DNA of 64,000 nucleotides from Proales similis (GCA_019059635.1 JAGVRJ010000006.1:1612001-1676000), one strand, 5' to 3'. Numbered from the stretch's first letter, positions 1 to 11,901 are shown. The notes: generated from the sequence alone by a model not told the origin. A program made the numbers and translations.

Positions 1-18
1 TGTTTCAAAGCCGATTAG

Positions 19-351
19 CCGAGTCGAACGTGGCGCAAATTTAAAAGCCGAAAAATTACCGCGCCCAAGTATCGCATAAATCTGGACATAGACTCCACTA
101 ATGGAGACAAGCAAGTTTCGATTGAGCTGAGCGAGTCATTCTGCTCATTGTATAGAAAAGTAAAGTAGACAAGTCTCAGTTGTTTACAAGAGAAGCAATC
201 TAGCGCGCTTTTTGAATGCTTACGACGACTCACCGACGTCTTGCCAAGATTGCATCTTTTAATTGCATTCAAGCACTTGGCAAGCCAGATACGCATCTGC
301 GATTTAGTTAAACATTTGCGTGAAAAAGTCAAAGCTAGAATGAATGAATGA
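19..351 (+). CDS. 3' exons of an unidentified gene (partial)
   Basis: Two consecutive plus-strand exons look coding. The first reads open from an acceptor-like ATTAG at 13-18 to a GTAAAG donor at 160, encoding a stretch containing APKYRINLDIDST. The second runs from about 193, after a very short intron (33 nt if the acceptor is the AG at 191-192), to a TGA at 349-351 and contains LHLLIAFKHLASQIRICDLV. The frames join without a stop to give about 99 residues, ending in a basic amphipathic helix. The gene starts left of the window and runs tail to tail with MRPL30. I do not recognise the family. The open second exon is the main evidence; the acceptor two bases upstream would give a different, shorter tail. 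Confidence 0.4.
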
Positions 352-413
352 AGCGACATCGCACAGCCGCTGTTTGTCAAATCAGCTCAAGTTGAATTTT
401 TCGGTTTTTTTTT

Positions 414-419
414 TTTATT
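414..419 (-). terminator. poly(A) signal of MRPL30
   Basis: On the minus strand AATAAA lies only 13 nt beyond the MRPL30 stop codon and is followed by a long A-run (T-run on the plus strand). This implies a 3' UTR of a few tens of bases. Confidence 0.6.
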
Positions 420-431
420 CGAGACCACAGT

Positions 432-1256
432 TCAGTCGGTTTTCAGTTCGTCCTCTTTTACGCTGGTGTCGGGCAAACCCTTGAGTCTCACAACACCCGG
501 CATGTCCTGGTCGTACTTGTAGTCGTATTCGGCCGGGAAATACTCGTCATTGAGTTTGCATAGTTGCTTGCGACGATGAAAGTCCCAGTGCAAATCCTTT
601 CTGGTCAAGCCAAACGAGCTAGACGGAGTTAGATCGCTGGTCACGTTGACGCCGTTCACTTGACTGTATTTAACGCCATCAGCGGACTCGAGCAGCTCGA
701 TAGGTCGAATAACCTCCAGCTCGCCGGACTCTAAATTTATGCGCGTGTGGCCCAGATCGGCCTCAGTCGGATATCCGCTTTTGAACGTGATCGGCACAAT
801 CTTAACCATGTGCTTGCAGAGCCAGAGCTTTTTGTTTATCTCCTGCGTGTTTGGCTTTATGGAGTAGACAACGTTCCACTCCTTGCGGCGATTTATGACA
901 AAGCCGAGCTCTTTGAGTGCTTCTTTCACCCATTTCGGCTCTCCCTTGACGCCTCTGATTTTCTTGATTAGATGCAGCTCGTTCGGCTGCTTGCTCTCGT
1001 CGATGTTCGGCTCTACTAGTGTGTAGCCGTCGTTTGTCTTTACCTCTTGTTCTTGAATGTACACTTGTTTGGTAAAATTGGGAAAATTTTCTTGTTTCTT
1101 GCGAAGATTGCGATCCTCTGACGACTGGTAATTGTAGGTCTTGGCTAGACGCGCTTCGATGCGCAACGAATCGAGACGCATTGTGTTGGAGCCCACTCCA
1201 CATGAACTTAACAAGTTGGGCAAGCGTGCCAGCCGAACGAGTCCAAGCTGCCTCAT
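432..1256 (-). CDS. MRPL30: mitochondrial large ribosomal subunit protein L30 (uL30m)
   Basis: This single-exon reading frame encodes 274 residues. A bacterial/mitochondrial L30 domain sits at about residues 94-156: LHLIKKIRGVKGEPKWVKEA is the first strand and helix, and a second segment contains KLWLCKHMVKIVPI, as in animal MRPL30. The Arg/Leu-rich N-terminus (about residues 1-40) is a plausible mitochondrial presequence. The protein would be part of the mitochondrial 39S subunit central protuberance region. It is far longer than vertebrate MRPL30 (about 160 residues), with extra sequence on both sides of the domain. Translation is placed at the ATG at 1256, directly after a CTAG that could be a splice acceptor, so a 5' UTR exon is possible. 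It follows AKAP17A by 237 bp on the same strand. Confidence 0.85.
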   Translation of the reverse strand: MRQLGLVRLARLPNLLSSCGVGSNTMRLDSLRIEARLAKTYNYQSSEDRNLRKKQENFPNFTKQVYIQEQEVKTNDGYTLVEPNIDESKQPNELHLIKKIRGVKGEPKWVKEALKELGFVINRRKEWNVVYSIKPNTQEINKKLWLCKHMVKIVPITFKSGYPTEADLGHTRINLESGELEVIRPIELLESADGVKYSQVNGVNVTSDLTPSSSFGLTRKDLHWDFHRRKQLCKLNDEYFPAEYDYKYDQDMPGVVRLKGLPDTSVKEDELKTD

Positions 1257-1493
1257 CTAGTTTTCAATTGTTCAACTTAATCACGTCTATTGGAAATTCA
1301 AGCGACTCGCGACCGTTCAATTGGTCGGATTTAGAGACTTTAAGCACTCGAGTAAAGACATAAGCGCATGTTGCGTAAAAATTCAACAATTAAAGCCATT
1401 TCGATTCGGCCAGTCAGCATATTCGATTTCGTTCAAGAAATGAGACGCCAGAGCAAGAGCAAATCGCCTTGTGCGTTTGGTTTCGTCTTGACT

Positions 1494-3350
1494 TCATTCT
1501 TGTTCAATTTGGGCGGCTGAAGATGAAGATGTGCCGGCCGATAAGAGAACAGAACGTGGCATGGGCACTTGGCTCGACCTCGGGCTTGTTTTTTTCTCTT
1601 CATCCGGCTTTTCTTTCCTCAGCTCGAACTCTTCCATCTCCTCGTCTTCGATTTCACTGTCCGCACTTGTTCTCGACGCTTGACTCTGTTCTAAATTCTT
1701 TTCTACTTTCTCCCTGAGTTCTTTTTGCTGATTCAAACAGACCAGACTAAGATTGAATTCAGAATAGCAGTCGAGCGGCGCTTTACCTCTTGCTCGAGTT
1801 TGAGAACTTTCTGCCTTTCCAGTTCGGCTTCATCCTGTTCGTATTTGTCCAAAGTGGCTTGATTCTGCTTACTCCGCTTCTCGGCCTCTTCGTGCTCTAT
1901 GATGGTGCTCACTCGATTGAACAGCTCTTCCAGAAGACGCATCGATTCAAGTTTGCGTTGAGCGATCAGGATTTTCCTCTCCTCCATTGAGATTTTCATG
2001 TCCATCTTCTTCTCCTCTTCTTGCTGCTTCTTGGCCAACCGCTTTTGTCGTCGAATCTCTTCTCTATTTCGTAGGACAAAAATTAAAATCGCCCACTTGA
2101 GTCGAGTTCGCTTCTGCTTACCGTTCTTTCCTTCGCTGCTCTTTGGATTTTTCCGAGTCGCCTTCACCTTCATTTGAGCTGTCGCGCTGATTCTTCAGAC
2201 TTTTACACCTTCACACTTGTCGAGCCAAAACGGACCGGTCAGAAAGCGTACAGACCTGGACAGCTCACGCTGGCGGGTTTCCTTGTCCTTTTCCATTTGA
2301 GCGTAACGTATCTTGTCGAGCTCAATCATTTTCAAGCGTTCTACTTCGCGCTTCTTGATCTCCTTCTCAGAGAAATGCTTCGTTCTGTCAAAGTCGACCT
2401 GGACGAAAACATCAGAGGCTGTGAGCACCAGAGACATTGAGACTTCAACTCTCAAACCTTGATACTGGCCGTGAATGCTTTGCGATTTTGATCAATAAAC
2501 AGCATTTTCATTCCTCTAAATGTGTCCATCGCCTTCACAAAACTTATGTAGTTCTCGTACTGAATGTAGACTTCGAACGTTTTCTGATTGCTGTAGGCGA
2601 ATATGTCGGCGCCGGTGAACTGCTTTCTGTTCTGGGCGGTCGAGGACATGATCGCGTTGTTGAGCATCGGAATGTCGATCATGCGGATCTGGCCGAATAT
2701 TGAAAAGACGCTTCGAACGATCGACTCGTTCGGCATGTTATCGTTCGCACTTTGACGACGGTCGGCGAACCAGCGACATGGCAAATCAGTGATGTAAATA
2801 GTGTCGGGCCTTTCGCCCGGCCTGAGGTCCTCCATGTTCTCAATGATTGTGTCATCTTTGAAAAACGACTCCCAATCGTGTCTGATCGGATAGACGAGCT
2901 TGGACTCGGCCGCGCGAACCTTTAATGTGTCGGGATAACTAGCCAAGCGCATCGACGAGCCGTCTAGCTTGGCGAGCACGTTTTTCAACGAGCTCTTGTT
3001 TTCAATCTCTCCTTCGCATCGAATGAACTCAAGCGTGCTCTTTATCGGCCGCAAGTAAACAAACTCGTCGGGCAATATTTGAGCGCGGAGTCCATCGAGA
3101 ATGTCCTCGGGCGTCACACTTTGTCCAGGCAGCTTGATGGTCGGCAACTGCACCGTCACATTCAGTCTGGCGATCGGTTTTATGTACAAGCCCTGGCAGA
3201 GAATTCGGTTAATTCGGCTCGTTTAACCAGACTTGCATTATTTACATATGAATGGTACAAATCGATTGCCTCGCTCAGATCTTTACATTCGGCAATGACA
3301 GACGAGGCGCTCGACGCAAAGTTCATTGCTTTTTGTAATTCTAAGTTCAT
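1494..3350 (-). CDS. AKAP17A: A-kinase anchor protein 17A (splicing-associated RRM protein)
   Basis: There are six exons: 3350-3246, 3192-2458, 2398-2256, 2178-2122, 2063-1787 and 1727-1494. They are separated by introns of 53-77 nt, and the total is exactly 1551 nt (516 residues). The joined protein reads EAIDLYHSYGLYIKPIARLN near the N-terminus. It then carries the family signatures ENKSSLKNVLAKLDG, KVRAAESKLVYPIRHDWESF and GERPDTIYITDLPCRWF, an RRM-like fold with MLNNAIM, and DFDRTKHFSEKEIKKRE. After these comes a long charged coiled coil rich in Glu/Lys/Arg. AKAP17A (XE7) anchors protein kinase A in nuclear speckles and influences alternative splicing. Agreement with the vertebrate protein is strong over the first 300 residues; the C-terminal RS tail is reduced. 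The ATG at 3350 gives the expected short leader before the conserved Tyr-Gly-Leu-Tyr. Confidence 0.92.
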
Positions 3351-3594
3351 GTTCAAGGTTTTTGAGTTCAATTTTGCACAAAAAGGGTCTTTAATCCCTT
3401 CAGTCTGGCGAGTTAGAATTTAGAATGAGTTTGCAATAAATTCCTTGTTTTTGCTTTTAGGAGATAGCGTTGATTTACTTCACTTGGCACACTCAACGTA
3501 CAGTGAAAAAGCATTTCAAAATAGTGAGTTAGAATGAGAAAATAAATTAAATTAACTGCGTCAATAAGAAGAATGGTGAATTGGCTGGCGAATT

Positions 3595-5948
3595 CTAGAG
3601 ATGCTCGGTCAAAGACTGGACAAACGAGTCAAGGTCCGGCTTGAAGCCGATCAGCGAGTTGATGAGCTCGTGTGGTTTTCGCTCGCCGCCAAACGCGAGC
3701 ATTTTCTTTCGATAATTTTGGCCCGCTTCTGGCTTGAGTGGGTCATTCTCAAAACACTCGGTCCATAATTTTGATGCGATCGCCTTCGACACCAAATACG
3801 AATGGTACTTGGCTCCGTAGCCGACCAAATGTGTGAAGCGGAGATGCCAATGGGTGCCAGGCACATAAGGCAGCGAATAGAACTCGTTTGTGTATTTCTC
3901 TAAAATTTGCACCGGCTGTGTTCGTGTTTTGTCCAGATCAGTGAGATGAAACACTTGATCGAGTACCGAGTTAAGTATCTGATTTTGAAGCTCGCTGGCC
4001 GCGCAGAGTTTTTTCGCTTCGCAAAGGTTGGAGATGAGCTCGTCACTCATCGGCTCGTCGGTTGCGTAGTGCCGAGCGAAGCGTTTGAGAATTCGCGGAT
4101 CCCGGCAATAGTACTCCATCAGCTGGGACGGCACTTCGGCAAAGTCCGTCGAGCAGCGTGTGCCAGACACGTGCTGATAGCGGGTGCTCGCGAACATTGA
4201 ATGCATTGCATGTCCGAATTCGTGAAACAAGTTTTCCATCATTTCTACTCAACGATTAAGGCTGTTTTCGCACAAATTGCGGCTCAAACAAGGTCGTTAC
4301 CGAAGGTAAGCAGCGATGGCTGACTGCCATTAGGCGATGGAAGGTTCAAATGCAGAACCACTATCGGAGTTTGCTGGTCTCCATTTGACATTCGTTTGGA
4401 GCATTGAATTGTGTAGTGACAGTCGACATGTGAGAGCTTATGAGCTCGACTATAAAAATCACAATAAATGAAGCCGAGCACACAATCAGTGCCCAAGTCT
4501 TTGACGGCCAATTTGTAAATATCCGAATGCCAGCTCTCACCCAGTGCCATGTTAACTGCCTGCAGTTGAACGCTAAAATCGAACCAGAATGAGTGCTAAG
4601 TTCCAAGTCATGAAGCCAAGTGTGCTGCCTACTTGTATAATTGGTTAAAAATCAGATTGAGGCCGTCGATACAATTGCCTAGTGATAAATAGCAGCGATA
4701 GAGTGACCGATTCAAGTCGAACTTGTCGCGTTTAAGTCGATAAGAAATGAGAGGAACGTCCCAGATCATGAGCTCTGAACGGCTGCCGAGCTGATCTCGC
4801 TTGAACGCTCGCATGGCTTCGAATTCCTCTTCTGCTTTCGATCGAACCGATTGAGCGCATTTCTCCAGGAAATTCATCACCTGTTCCGGTTTTCTGATCA
4901 TCATCGTCTCGTTGGCTCGGTGCGAATATGTCTCGAAGCCACACAGATTGGCCAGTTCTCTTCTGTGTTGTCGATTGAAAGTTGAATTTAGTTTAAATTT
5001 CGCCAATCAAGGACAAAGAAATCACCTTTTGCTGAGTATTTGCTTGAACAGAGCCTCTTGAGTTTCGTTCTTGCGTAGATAACTTCGATAGGTAAACTCC
5101 CTGAGCATCTCATCCTCCGATATGGCGTACATGCTCTCGACCGGGATGGGAACGCCCATGTACTTGGTGATGGGCTTGAATTTGGAGTCTATTTCATTCT
5201 CGTGGACGTAAACTGGCGCTTGTGAGTTGACTTGGAATTGCATGAGCAAGTTAATCAGCTGGTCATTTGTATTTACAAACTTCTCACGCACTTGTTGACT
5301 GAGGTGAATGCCACTCAGTTCAAAGTCAACTAGAAACAGCTTGCAAACGCGCCTATCGCATTCGTCCATGTAAAGGTGGTCGGGCGCCTGATCTGCTTGC
5401 TCGAGCGACCCTTTTAGTTTGTTGTACAATTTATCGTGCGTGTTTAGTATTTCGACCAAATAGCTGATCTCGGCAAACGTTTTGTTGGCCGCCTGTCGGA
5501 AAGCGTCGCTCGGATGCGCGGTGCGCACAAACTCGGCCAAATCGGCCACGCAGCAAAGTTCGTTTGATATGTCGTCGAATATTTCAACTAGCTTGCGATC
5601 TTTTTCTGAATTTGAGTGACTCATCGCCTCGTTCATCAGCTCTTTGACTCGTTTCTGTGCGCGTTGAGTCATTTGTTCAAATCCATTCTCTTCGATTAGC
5701 TCCTTGTGTCCAAATAGGCCGCCAGTTGTGCCATTTGCGGTGCCATTCGATACAAATGGAATGAACTTTGAGATGCTATTGAACGACGATGACCATTTCG
5801 GTTGTTGCTGAGCGGTCAACGACGGCCTTTGGTTGAATTTTTTCGTCAGCTGATCGCTGCCTCTAATCACTCGACTATTCAAACGCTTCAACGTTCCCAT
5901 TCGGACGCCATCCGATTTGAAGGTCCAATTCAGCAGATTCTTAAACAT
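3595..5948 (-). CDS. MIPEP: mitochondrial intermediate peptidase (M3 metalloprotease)
   Basis: Four exons (5948-5026, 4962-4633, 4572-4301, 4244-3595) sum to 2175 nt, or 724 residues, close to the usual length. The last exon carries the zinc-binding HEFGH motif in NLFHEFGHAMHSMFASTRYQ, followed by GTRCSTDFAEVPSQLMEYY and LRFTHLVGYGAKYHSYLVSK, all typical of MIPEP rather than thimet oligopeptidase. The first 30 residues are rich in Lys/Arg without acidic residues, as expected for matrix targeting. The enzyme removes an octapeptide from a subset of imported proteins after the main processing peptidase has acted. The introns are 56-63 nt. The gene is divergent from the SLC5A gene and lies 244 bp upstream of AKAP17A on the same strand. 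Confidence 0.95.
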
Positions 5949-6564
5949 GACCAACCGCCCGAATATTCACTACTTTGCTATTTGCTCACGTCCTGGGAAG
6001 CAAGGAGCTTAGAAGCCGTTCGCTTAACATCCAAATGCATGCATAAAGCTCGAGTTAATGCCAACTTAAATTATCCTCAGCTTGCTCGCTCGCTCATCCA
6101 AATCTCTGCCTATCAGCTTTTATACGCTCATTTCAGTTTTATTCTTTTTTTTTCATTTTGATTGCTTCCTTCTCTATTTTAGAGTGCTCTCAGACCGACT
6201 CGAAATTTTCACCACCGAGCGTTTAAATTTAACTCATTTATGGAAATTAAAACATGTTGAAAACAAAACTGGTTTGCTTTTGAATAGTTTGCTGCTTTTT
6301 TTTTTTGTTCAACTCGGCGCCACTTTGCTGCCTAAATTTTCAACAAACCAGCCATGAAGCCAAAGAATTTAAAAAGTAAACCCGACCAGGTGACGCTCAT
6401 TCGCCTTCATAATCTAAACATCAGACTTCTATTATGACGGAAATCACAAGAGGAATATATTGTTTATCACATAATTCAGATTGTTCCAGCTGCAATTTTC
6501 CACCTTTTATGCGTTTCTTTTAAAAATTTCAAAACGAATTAAATTTTGAACAAAAAAACTTGAA
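5949..6564. promoter_or_regulatory. divergent intergenic region between MIPEP and SLC5A
   Basis: These 616 bp separate two head-to-head start codons and must hold both promoters. The region is AT-rich, with T-runs near 6142-6155 and 6295-6306. I see no TATA box at a usual distance from either start and no convincing coding exon. Confidence 0.5.
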
Positions 6565-9209
6565 ATGTTGAACGAGAGCAAGCTGGCAACAGTCGACTTA
6601 CTGGTGGTGGCCGCCTATTTCCTGCTCGTTATTGCGACGAGCATATTCGTACGACGCTTTGTCTGGCTTTCATCGATTGTCCATCTAATCGATAATTTAC
6701 TAGGCTATGATGCGACACAAAAAGTCCACCGTTGACTCGTATTTCTTGGCCGGTCGTAATATGAACTGGTTCGTGGTGAGTGCTGAACAGCAATGTTGAG
6801 ATTTAAGTGGCTTTTGATTGACCGATTAGGTTGGAGCAAGCATTTTTGCCAGCAACATTGGCAGCGAACACTTTATCGGTCTAGCTGGCTCGGGCGCTGC
6901 TTCTGGCCTTGGAGTGGGCGCGTTTGAGTTAAATGTAAGACTAAGGGCTACGTGGTCGTCCAAGAGTGTTCACTTTGTTTCTAAAGGCAATGCTCATCTT
7001 ACAACTTCTCGGCTGGATCTTTCTCCCCGTGTTTTTATCGAGCGCAGTGGCCACTTTGCCCGAGTACATGAAGAAGAGATTCGGCGGAAACCGGATTCGA
7101 ATTTACTTGTCGGTTCTGTCTCTGGCTCTGTACATCCTGACCAAGATATCGGTAAGCCAAACAGCCTCGAGTGATTTCTTCGACTGATTGACAATTTTTT
7201 AGGTGAACCTCTACTCGGGCGCGTTGTTTATTAAAATAGCGCTCGGCTGGAATCTGTACTGGTCCGTTTTGTTGGTTCTGGCGATGACCGCCATGTGCAC
7301 AATCACAGGCGGATTGGCGGCAGTGATCTACACCGACACGATCCAAATGATAATCATGCTGGCGGGCGGGCTGACCCTCACAGGTTTCGCGTTCAATGAG
7401 ATCGGGGGCATTCGAAGCCTCTACGTCAAATACATGGACACAAGTCATTTGAACCGGAGCGATCCTCTCTTTGAATGCTCAAAGCCGAACGAAAATGCGT
7501 TTCAGATGTTACGTGGTCTAGACGACAAAGACCTGCCCTGGCTCGGCTTTTTTCTCGGTCAGACTCCAAGCTCAATTTGGTACTGGTGCGCCGATCAGGT
7601 AACGAGGCGACAGTGTTCTAGCCACAGGCTCAAACACAGCTCTCAATTAAGATGATGGTTCAGCGAACTCTTTCGGCCAAGTCACTCTCACACGCTCAAG
7701 GAGGAACACTGTTCGCCGGCTACCTCAAAATACTTCCTTTGTTTATGATGGTCGTGCCCGGAATGATAAGGTAACCCGCCGACTGGTTCACTGGTTCGAA
7801 CGCTCATTGAGCAATTTAAAGCCGAGTGCTCTATCGAGACACGGTTGGCTGTAGTGATCCTGACATTTGCTATCAAGTCTGCGGCAGCCGCAAGGGCTGT
7901 TCTAACCTGGCCTATCCCGCTTTGATTGTCAATCTAATGCCTAGCGGTAAGAATTTGCTTTATTTAACATGTATGTAACTGTTTGATTGTAAAGATAACT
8001 GTGGTCTTAAGGTCTAAAAGGGCTCATGATGGCAGTGATGCTTGCCGCTCTCATGTCCGATTTGACATCGATTTTCAACAGCTCTTCAAATCTCTTTACC
8101 GTGGACATTTTCAAACAGTTTAGGAAAAACGCGTCCAACACTGAGCTGATGGTGGTCGGAAGGTTAGCGAACTCCCAATTTTCGAGTGAATTTGCCAAAT
8201 TTGATCGATTCTCAAGGCTGTTTGTCATCTTCATGGTGGTTGTGGGCATAGTTTGGATCCCAATTATCCAGAATCTGCAAGGAGCTCAACTTTTCATTTA
8301 CATACAAAGTGTATCGGCTTATCTCTCTCCGCCGATTGCTGCCGTCTACCTTCTGGCCATATGGTGGAAAAGAGCCAACGAAAAGGTTTTTACTTAATCT
8401 GCTCCTCTTTACCGATTAAAATGAATGAAAATTTCTGGCAAAGGGCGCCTTCTGGAGCCTTGTATTTGGACTGGCAATCGGATTGATTAGAATAACTATC
8501 GATTGCATTTATGCGGAACCGAGCTGCGGAGAGGTCGATGAACGTCCCGAGTTTATTCGAAAGGCAAGTTTTCATTTTTCGGCTTTTTTAAGGATCAAAA
8601 TTATCCAACGCCAGCCGTCCTGTTTCAGTTTCATTACATGTACTTTGCCATGTTTTCTTTCTGGGCTACTGTTACAATCATGCTGGTCGTATCGATTCTG
8701 ACCGAGAAGCCGGACGACTATCGAGTGAGCGTTCAAATCAAGTTGAGCTATTTAGAAAGCAAACTTGAGCTTATTTTTTAAACTAGCTGATAAGAACTAC
8801 TTTTTCGAGCCGCAAGAGCGAGGCAAAGCGACCGGATGAGATAGAGCATTTTCGCACTTATGCCGCATGCCAAGAGTCGGACAAGAGTGCGGAGAAGCGA
8901 CTGGTGAGCCAAGAGAGCGATGAAATGGGCAGAAATTCTACCACGCAGGGAACGAGGAAAGCTTGGCTGAGAAGAGCGCTTGCGCTGTTGTGTGGCCTTG
9001 AAGATAATGAGGAGCTGGATAGACAAAAAGAGCTGGAATCACAAAAGAGAGCCGACAGTTTCAGATCGTTGAATCAGAGCAGTTTCGAAAAGCGGATTCT
9101 CAACTTCAATCTGCTCTGCATCATCTCTCTTGGCATTTGTCTGTACATATTATTTTCAGTGCCCGCGAGCAAGCATTTCATCTGGGCTGGAAATTCGACC
9201 ATTTTTTAA
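6565..9209 (+). CDS. SLC5-family sodium/solute cotransporter (SGLT-like)
   Basis: About eleven exons can be joined from the ATG at 6565 to the TAA at 9207-9209. Helix 1 begins in [39 protein letters not shown] and [18 protein letters not shown] form the conserved sodium-site region. WYWCADQ is joined across a short intron to [18 protein letters not shown], the SGLT signature. A Cys-rich extracellular loop, [18 protein letters not shown] and a final helix near the C-terminus complete the 14-helix plan. Between the last two helices is a long hydrophilic cytoplasmic segment rich in Lys/Glu. Sequence similarity is to the glucose/myo-inositol branch (SLC5A1-4, 9-11); the substrate cannot be decided. 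One intron (8564-8628) begins with GC rather than GT. A 51-nt intron after VVGR is in frame. Confidence 0.92.
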
Positions 9210-9256
9210 CCAAAAGGAGTAGAATCATGATTTTTATTCTCTTTTAAAAGAGCTCT

Positions 9257-9262
9257 AATAAA
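9257..9262 (+). terminator. poly(A) signal of the SLC5A gene
   Basis: AATAAA lies 48 nt after the SLC5A stop. It is downstream of, and therefore interleaved with, the minus-strand signal at 9233-9238 used by the convergent gene. Confidence 0.55.
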
Positions 9263-9308
9263 AGAAGAATCGAATCGAACTGATTAGAGCTGATCGTTAG
9301 TCAGAACA

Positions 9309-9889
9309 TCAGCATTCGGACGAGACGGATTTCATCAGCGAAAGTTTGGAATAAACAAATCTGGAAAGTGTGCCACATGGATACCGACTCGGCTTGGCTA
9401 ATATTTTCACATGCGAGTGACAAGCGAGCTCAACATGAGCGGGCCGATCAACGGCTTTGCTTGTTCGCACTGTCTCCGTGATTATAAAGTTTTCGTCGAC
9501 TTGAATCTGTTTTGGACCGTGTCCAATTGTCTTGGTTTTTTCATGTTTTCGGTTTAAGATCAACTTGAGCAGATTTCTGTCTCTTGGCTTTTTCCGACTC
9601 TTCTCGTTGATTAAAAGTATTTCGGTGCGCTTGGCTCGTCTCATCGAAACATAGACAGCAAGTAGAACGATCAAGACAACTCCAAAAGGGATCATAGTGA
9701 GCACAGCGTGATCGTTCCGTGGATGAATTTGGCCATAAATGACCAAGATGCGACCAACGAAGTGCTGCAGTGAAATTGTGTGATTCTCAGGCATCTGGGC
9801 ATTTTAAGCTCAAAACTAGCTACGGCATTGAAAGTGGAGTTCTCGCCCATGAGCCCAAGATAGTATTCAAGGCAAACGATTATGTTCAT
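9309..9889 (-). CDS. small single-pass membrane protein of unknown family
   Basis: The reading frame from 9794 to 9309 encodes MPENHTISLQ... with one hydrophobic helix (VLTMIPFGVVLIVLLAVYVS). A strongly basic stop-transfer segment (MRRAKR) follows, then a hydrophilic tail of about 105 residues. An upstream piece starting at the ATG at 9889 (MNIIVCLEYYLGLMGENSTF) can be joined by removing a 29-nt GT-AG intron, giving about 183 residues with two N-glycosylation sites outside the membrane. This outside-glycosylated, one-helix, basic-juxtamembrane plan resembles KCNE-type channel subunits in architecture only; I do not claim homology. A minus-strand AATAAA at 9233-9238 fits its 3' end. The short upstream exon is uncertain. 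Confidence 0.5.
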
Positions 9890-10636
9890 TCTACCACCAA
9901 GACTGGCCCGAGTTGAAGCCTAAGCAATTTATCGTGTTATATTTAATAAGACGCGTCAGGGCCTTTAATTGCAGCCAAGATAAAGGAATATGGGGAACGT
10001 TCTAATTGGCGTTTGCGTTTAATTGACGTCGGTGTGCATCGCCTCTTATTTTCAGGCTTTATTATCAAAGTCGGTTGCCGCCACTGTGGAGAGGAGCAAG
10101 TACGGTGCAGAAAAGCCTTCGTATTGGCCCTAGGGCAATTTTCTAGTTTCAGAGGTTCGTGCAGAGGCGATTCGGCTCAGACTCTGTTTTGAGATAATCT
10201 TTCGTCTGATGATTATCACCACGCGTTTAATATTGAAAAGCAGAAGCACCTGAGGCAATCGAGTGTCATTAGCGCAATTGTCGTTTGTTTGCCGAGTCAA
10301 CTCTTCAGGGGCGTTTAATTACGCTAATATGAACGATACAGACTAGGAGGCAGACAATAGGCAGGCCTTGATACTTGACAATGTGCGATTTAGACGGGAA
10401 CAAATAGAACATTTTGGCCGGCAAGTAAACACTTGTGTCTGAATAGACGCACGCCACTGAACTGAAGTGTGTACACCTCTGACTCGACCAATTTAGAAGG
10501 CAATTGATTAAACTTTTCATTTTCTCCTTCTTGGGGGCTGTATGTTTTTATTATTGGCAAACGAGATTCAGTCAAGTTCGAAACGCTTGAGTGAGTCTGG
10601 CTGCCTGCTCGCTGGGTTCAGTCCGGCCTGACAATC

Positions 10637-10654
10637 AGAGAGAGAGAGAGAGGG
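10637..10654. repeat. (AG)n microsatellite
   Basis: A run of AG dinucleotides lies within the gene-free region upstream of the achaete-scute gene. Confidence 0.85.
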
Positions 10655-11101
10655 AGAAGTACTAGGTGAGCTCGTTAGTCATAGGAACTCGTTCGTCATC
10701 TAGCTCGAAATTGATTGATTCTGATTTAAGCTCAATGTACATGTATGCGGAGACGACAGGTGTCGTCCGGTTTAGGTTTCTGCTAGTAGAAGATAAACGA
10801 CTCTGTTTGAACGGGCCAATGGGAGATTGCAAAGTCGAACATGAAGTAATCGGAGCCAAAGCAAATGATCGTTCTGATTGGAAATAAAACTAACGCTAAA
10901 CGACTCGGGGCACAAAGGGAGAGGGAGAGGGGCTAGTGACGAGCGAATAAGGTGACTTTATTGGCTCAGGGAAATTGTTTGAATTTCGAACGCGATTCAG
11001 AGCAAACAAAAGTGGCACTGGATTTTCATGCTTCATCGAGTTTGGCTATTAATCGACTTATTTTACTAGAAAGGAAAACATAAATCAATTTGGCAGCGTT
11101 T

Positions 11102-11129
11102 TTGTGTGTGTGTGTGTGTGAGAGAGAGA
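11102..11129. repeat. (TG)n-(AG)n compound microsatellite
   Basis: A TG run of about 18 nt passes directly into an AG run of about 8 nt. Confidence 0.85.
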
Positions 11130-11901
11130 AGGGGTTTGTTTGTCAACAAGCACATGTGGTTGGATGGGTCTATACTGGCCCGTGCACTCATACAAAAGTC
11201 AGAACAGGCAAGCACTCTATTTGGGCTGTTTTGTTTTCAATTTAAGATTTTTTGGGCTCAATGTCACATTCAATAGTAAATGAAAACCTAGCGGTGCGAG
11301 AGCAGATGTTTAGCGAAAGTGATCTATCGCAGCCAGTATTGTGAGCCACAGAGCGACGACGCTTAGGGGCGAGGGAGGCTAGCACGAGCAGAATACATGC
11401 GCTCACTGTTGTTTGCCTAAGCCTGTTTATTTAGCTAAATGTGCGAATCAACAAGAATAGAGCTTGGAAGCATATTTATATCAATAAATGTATTATCACG
11501 GAGAAGACCGCTGGCCTTGAGGAAATGGCTCGAATCGTTAAAAGAAATGGGATTCGAATTTGGCCACAATTACCGGATTAGGGGCTGCGGAGAAGAGCAT
11601 CCGGCGCACGAGCTCGCCTCGGCAAACTTTGCAAGCTTGGCAGCGATCAATCAATAAAAGATTACGGCACACTTCTTAAAGTGCCGACAAGACCTGATAA
11701 GCGCTCGTTGCCTCGGGCTGCAACTAAATGAGCACTCGAGCGGTAGATTTCGCTTTATACCAACATGATCATAGAACGAACTGGCTGGGCACTTGACAGC
11801 CGTATGTGGGCACGTATAATCCACGCGCGCACCCATTTATCGTCAATTTCGGTATCGTCAATTAAAATGCTTCCAATCTATTTTACACCTTGATTCGCCC
11901 G

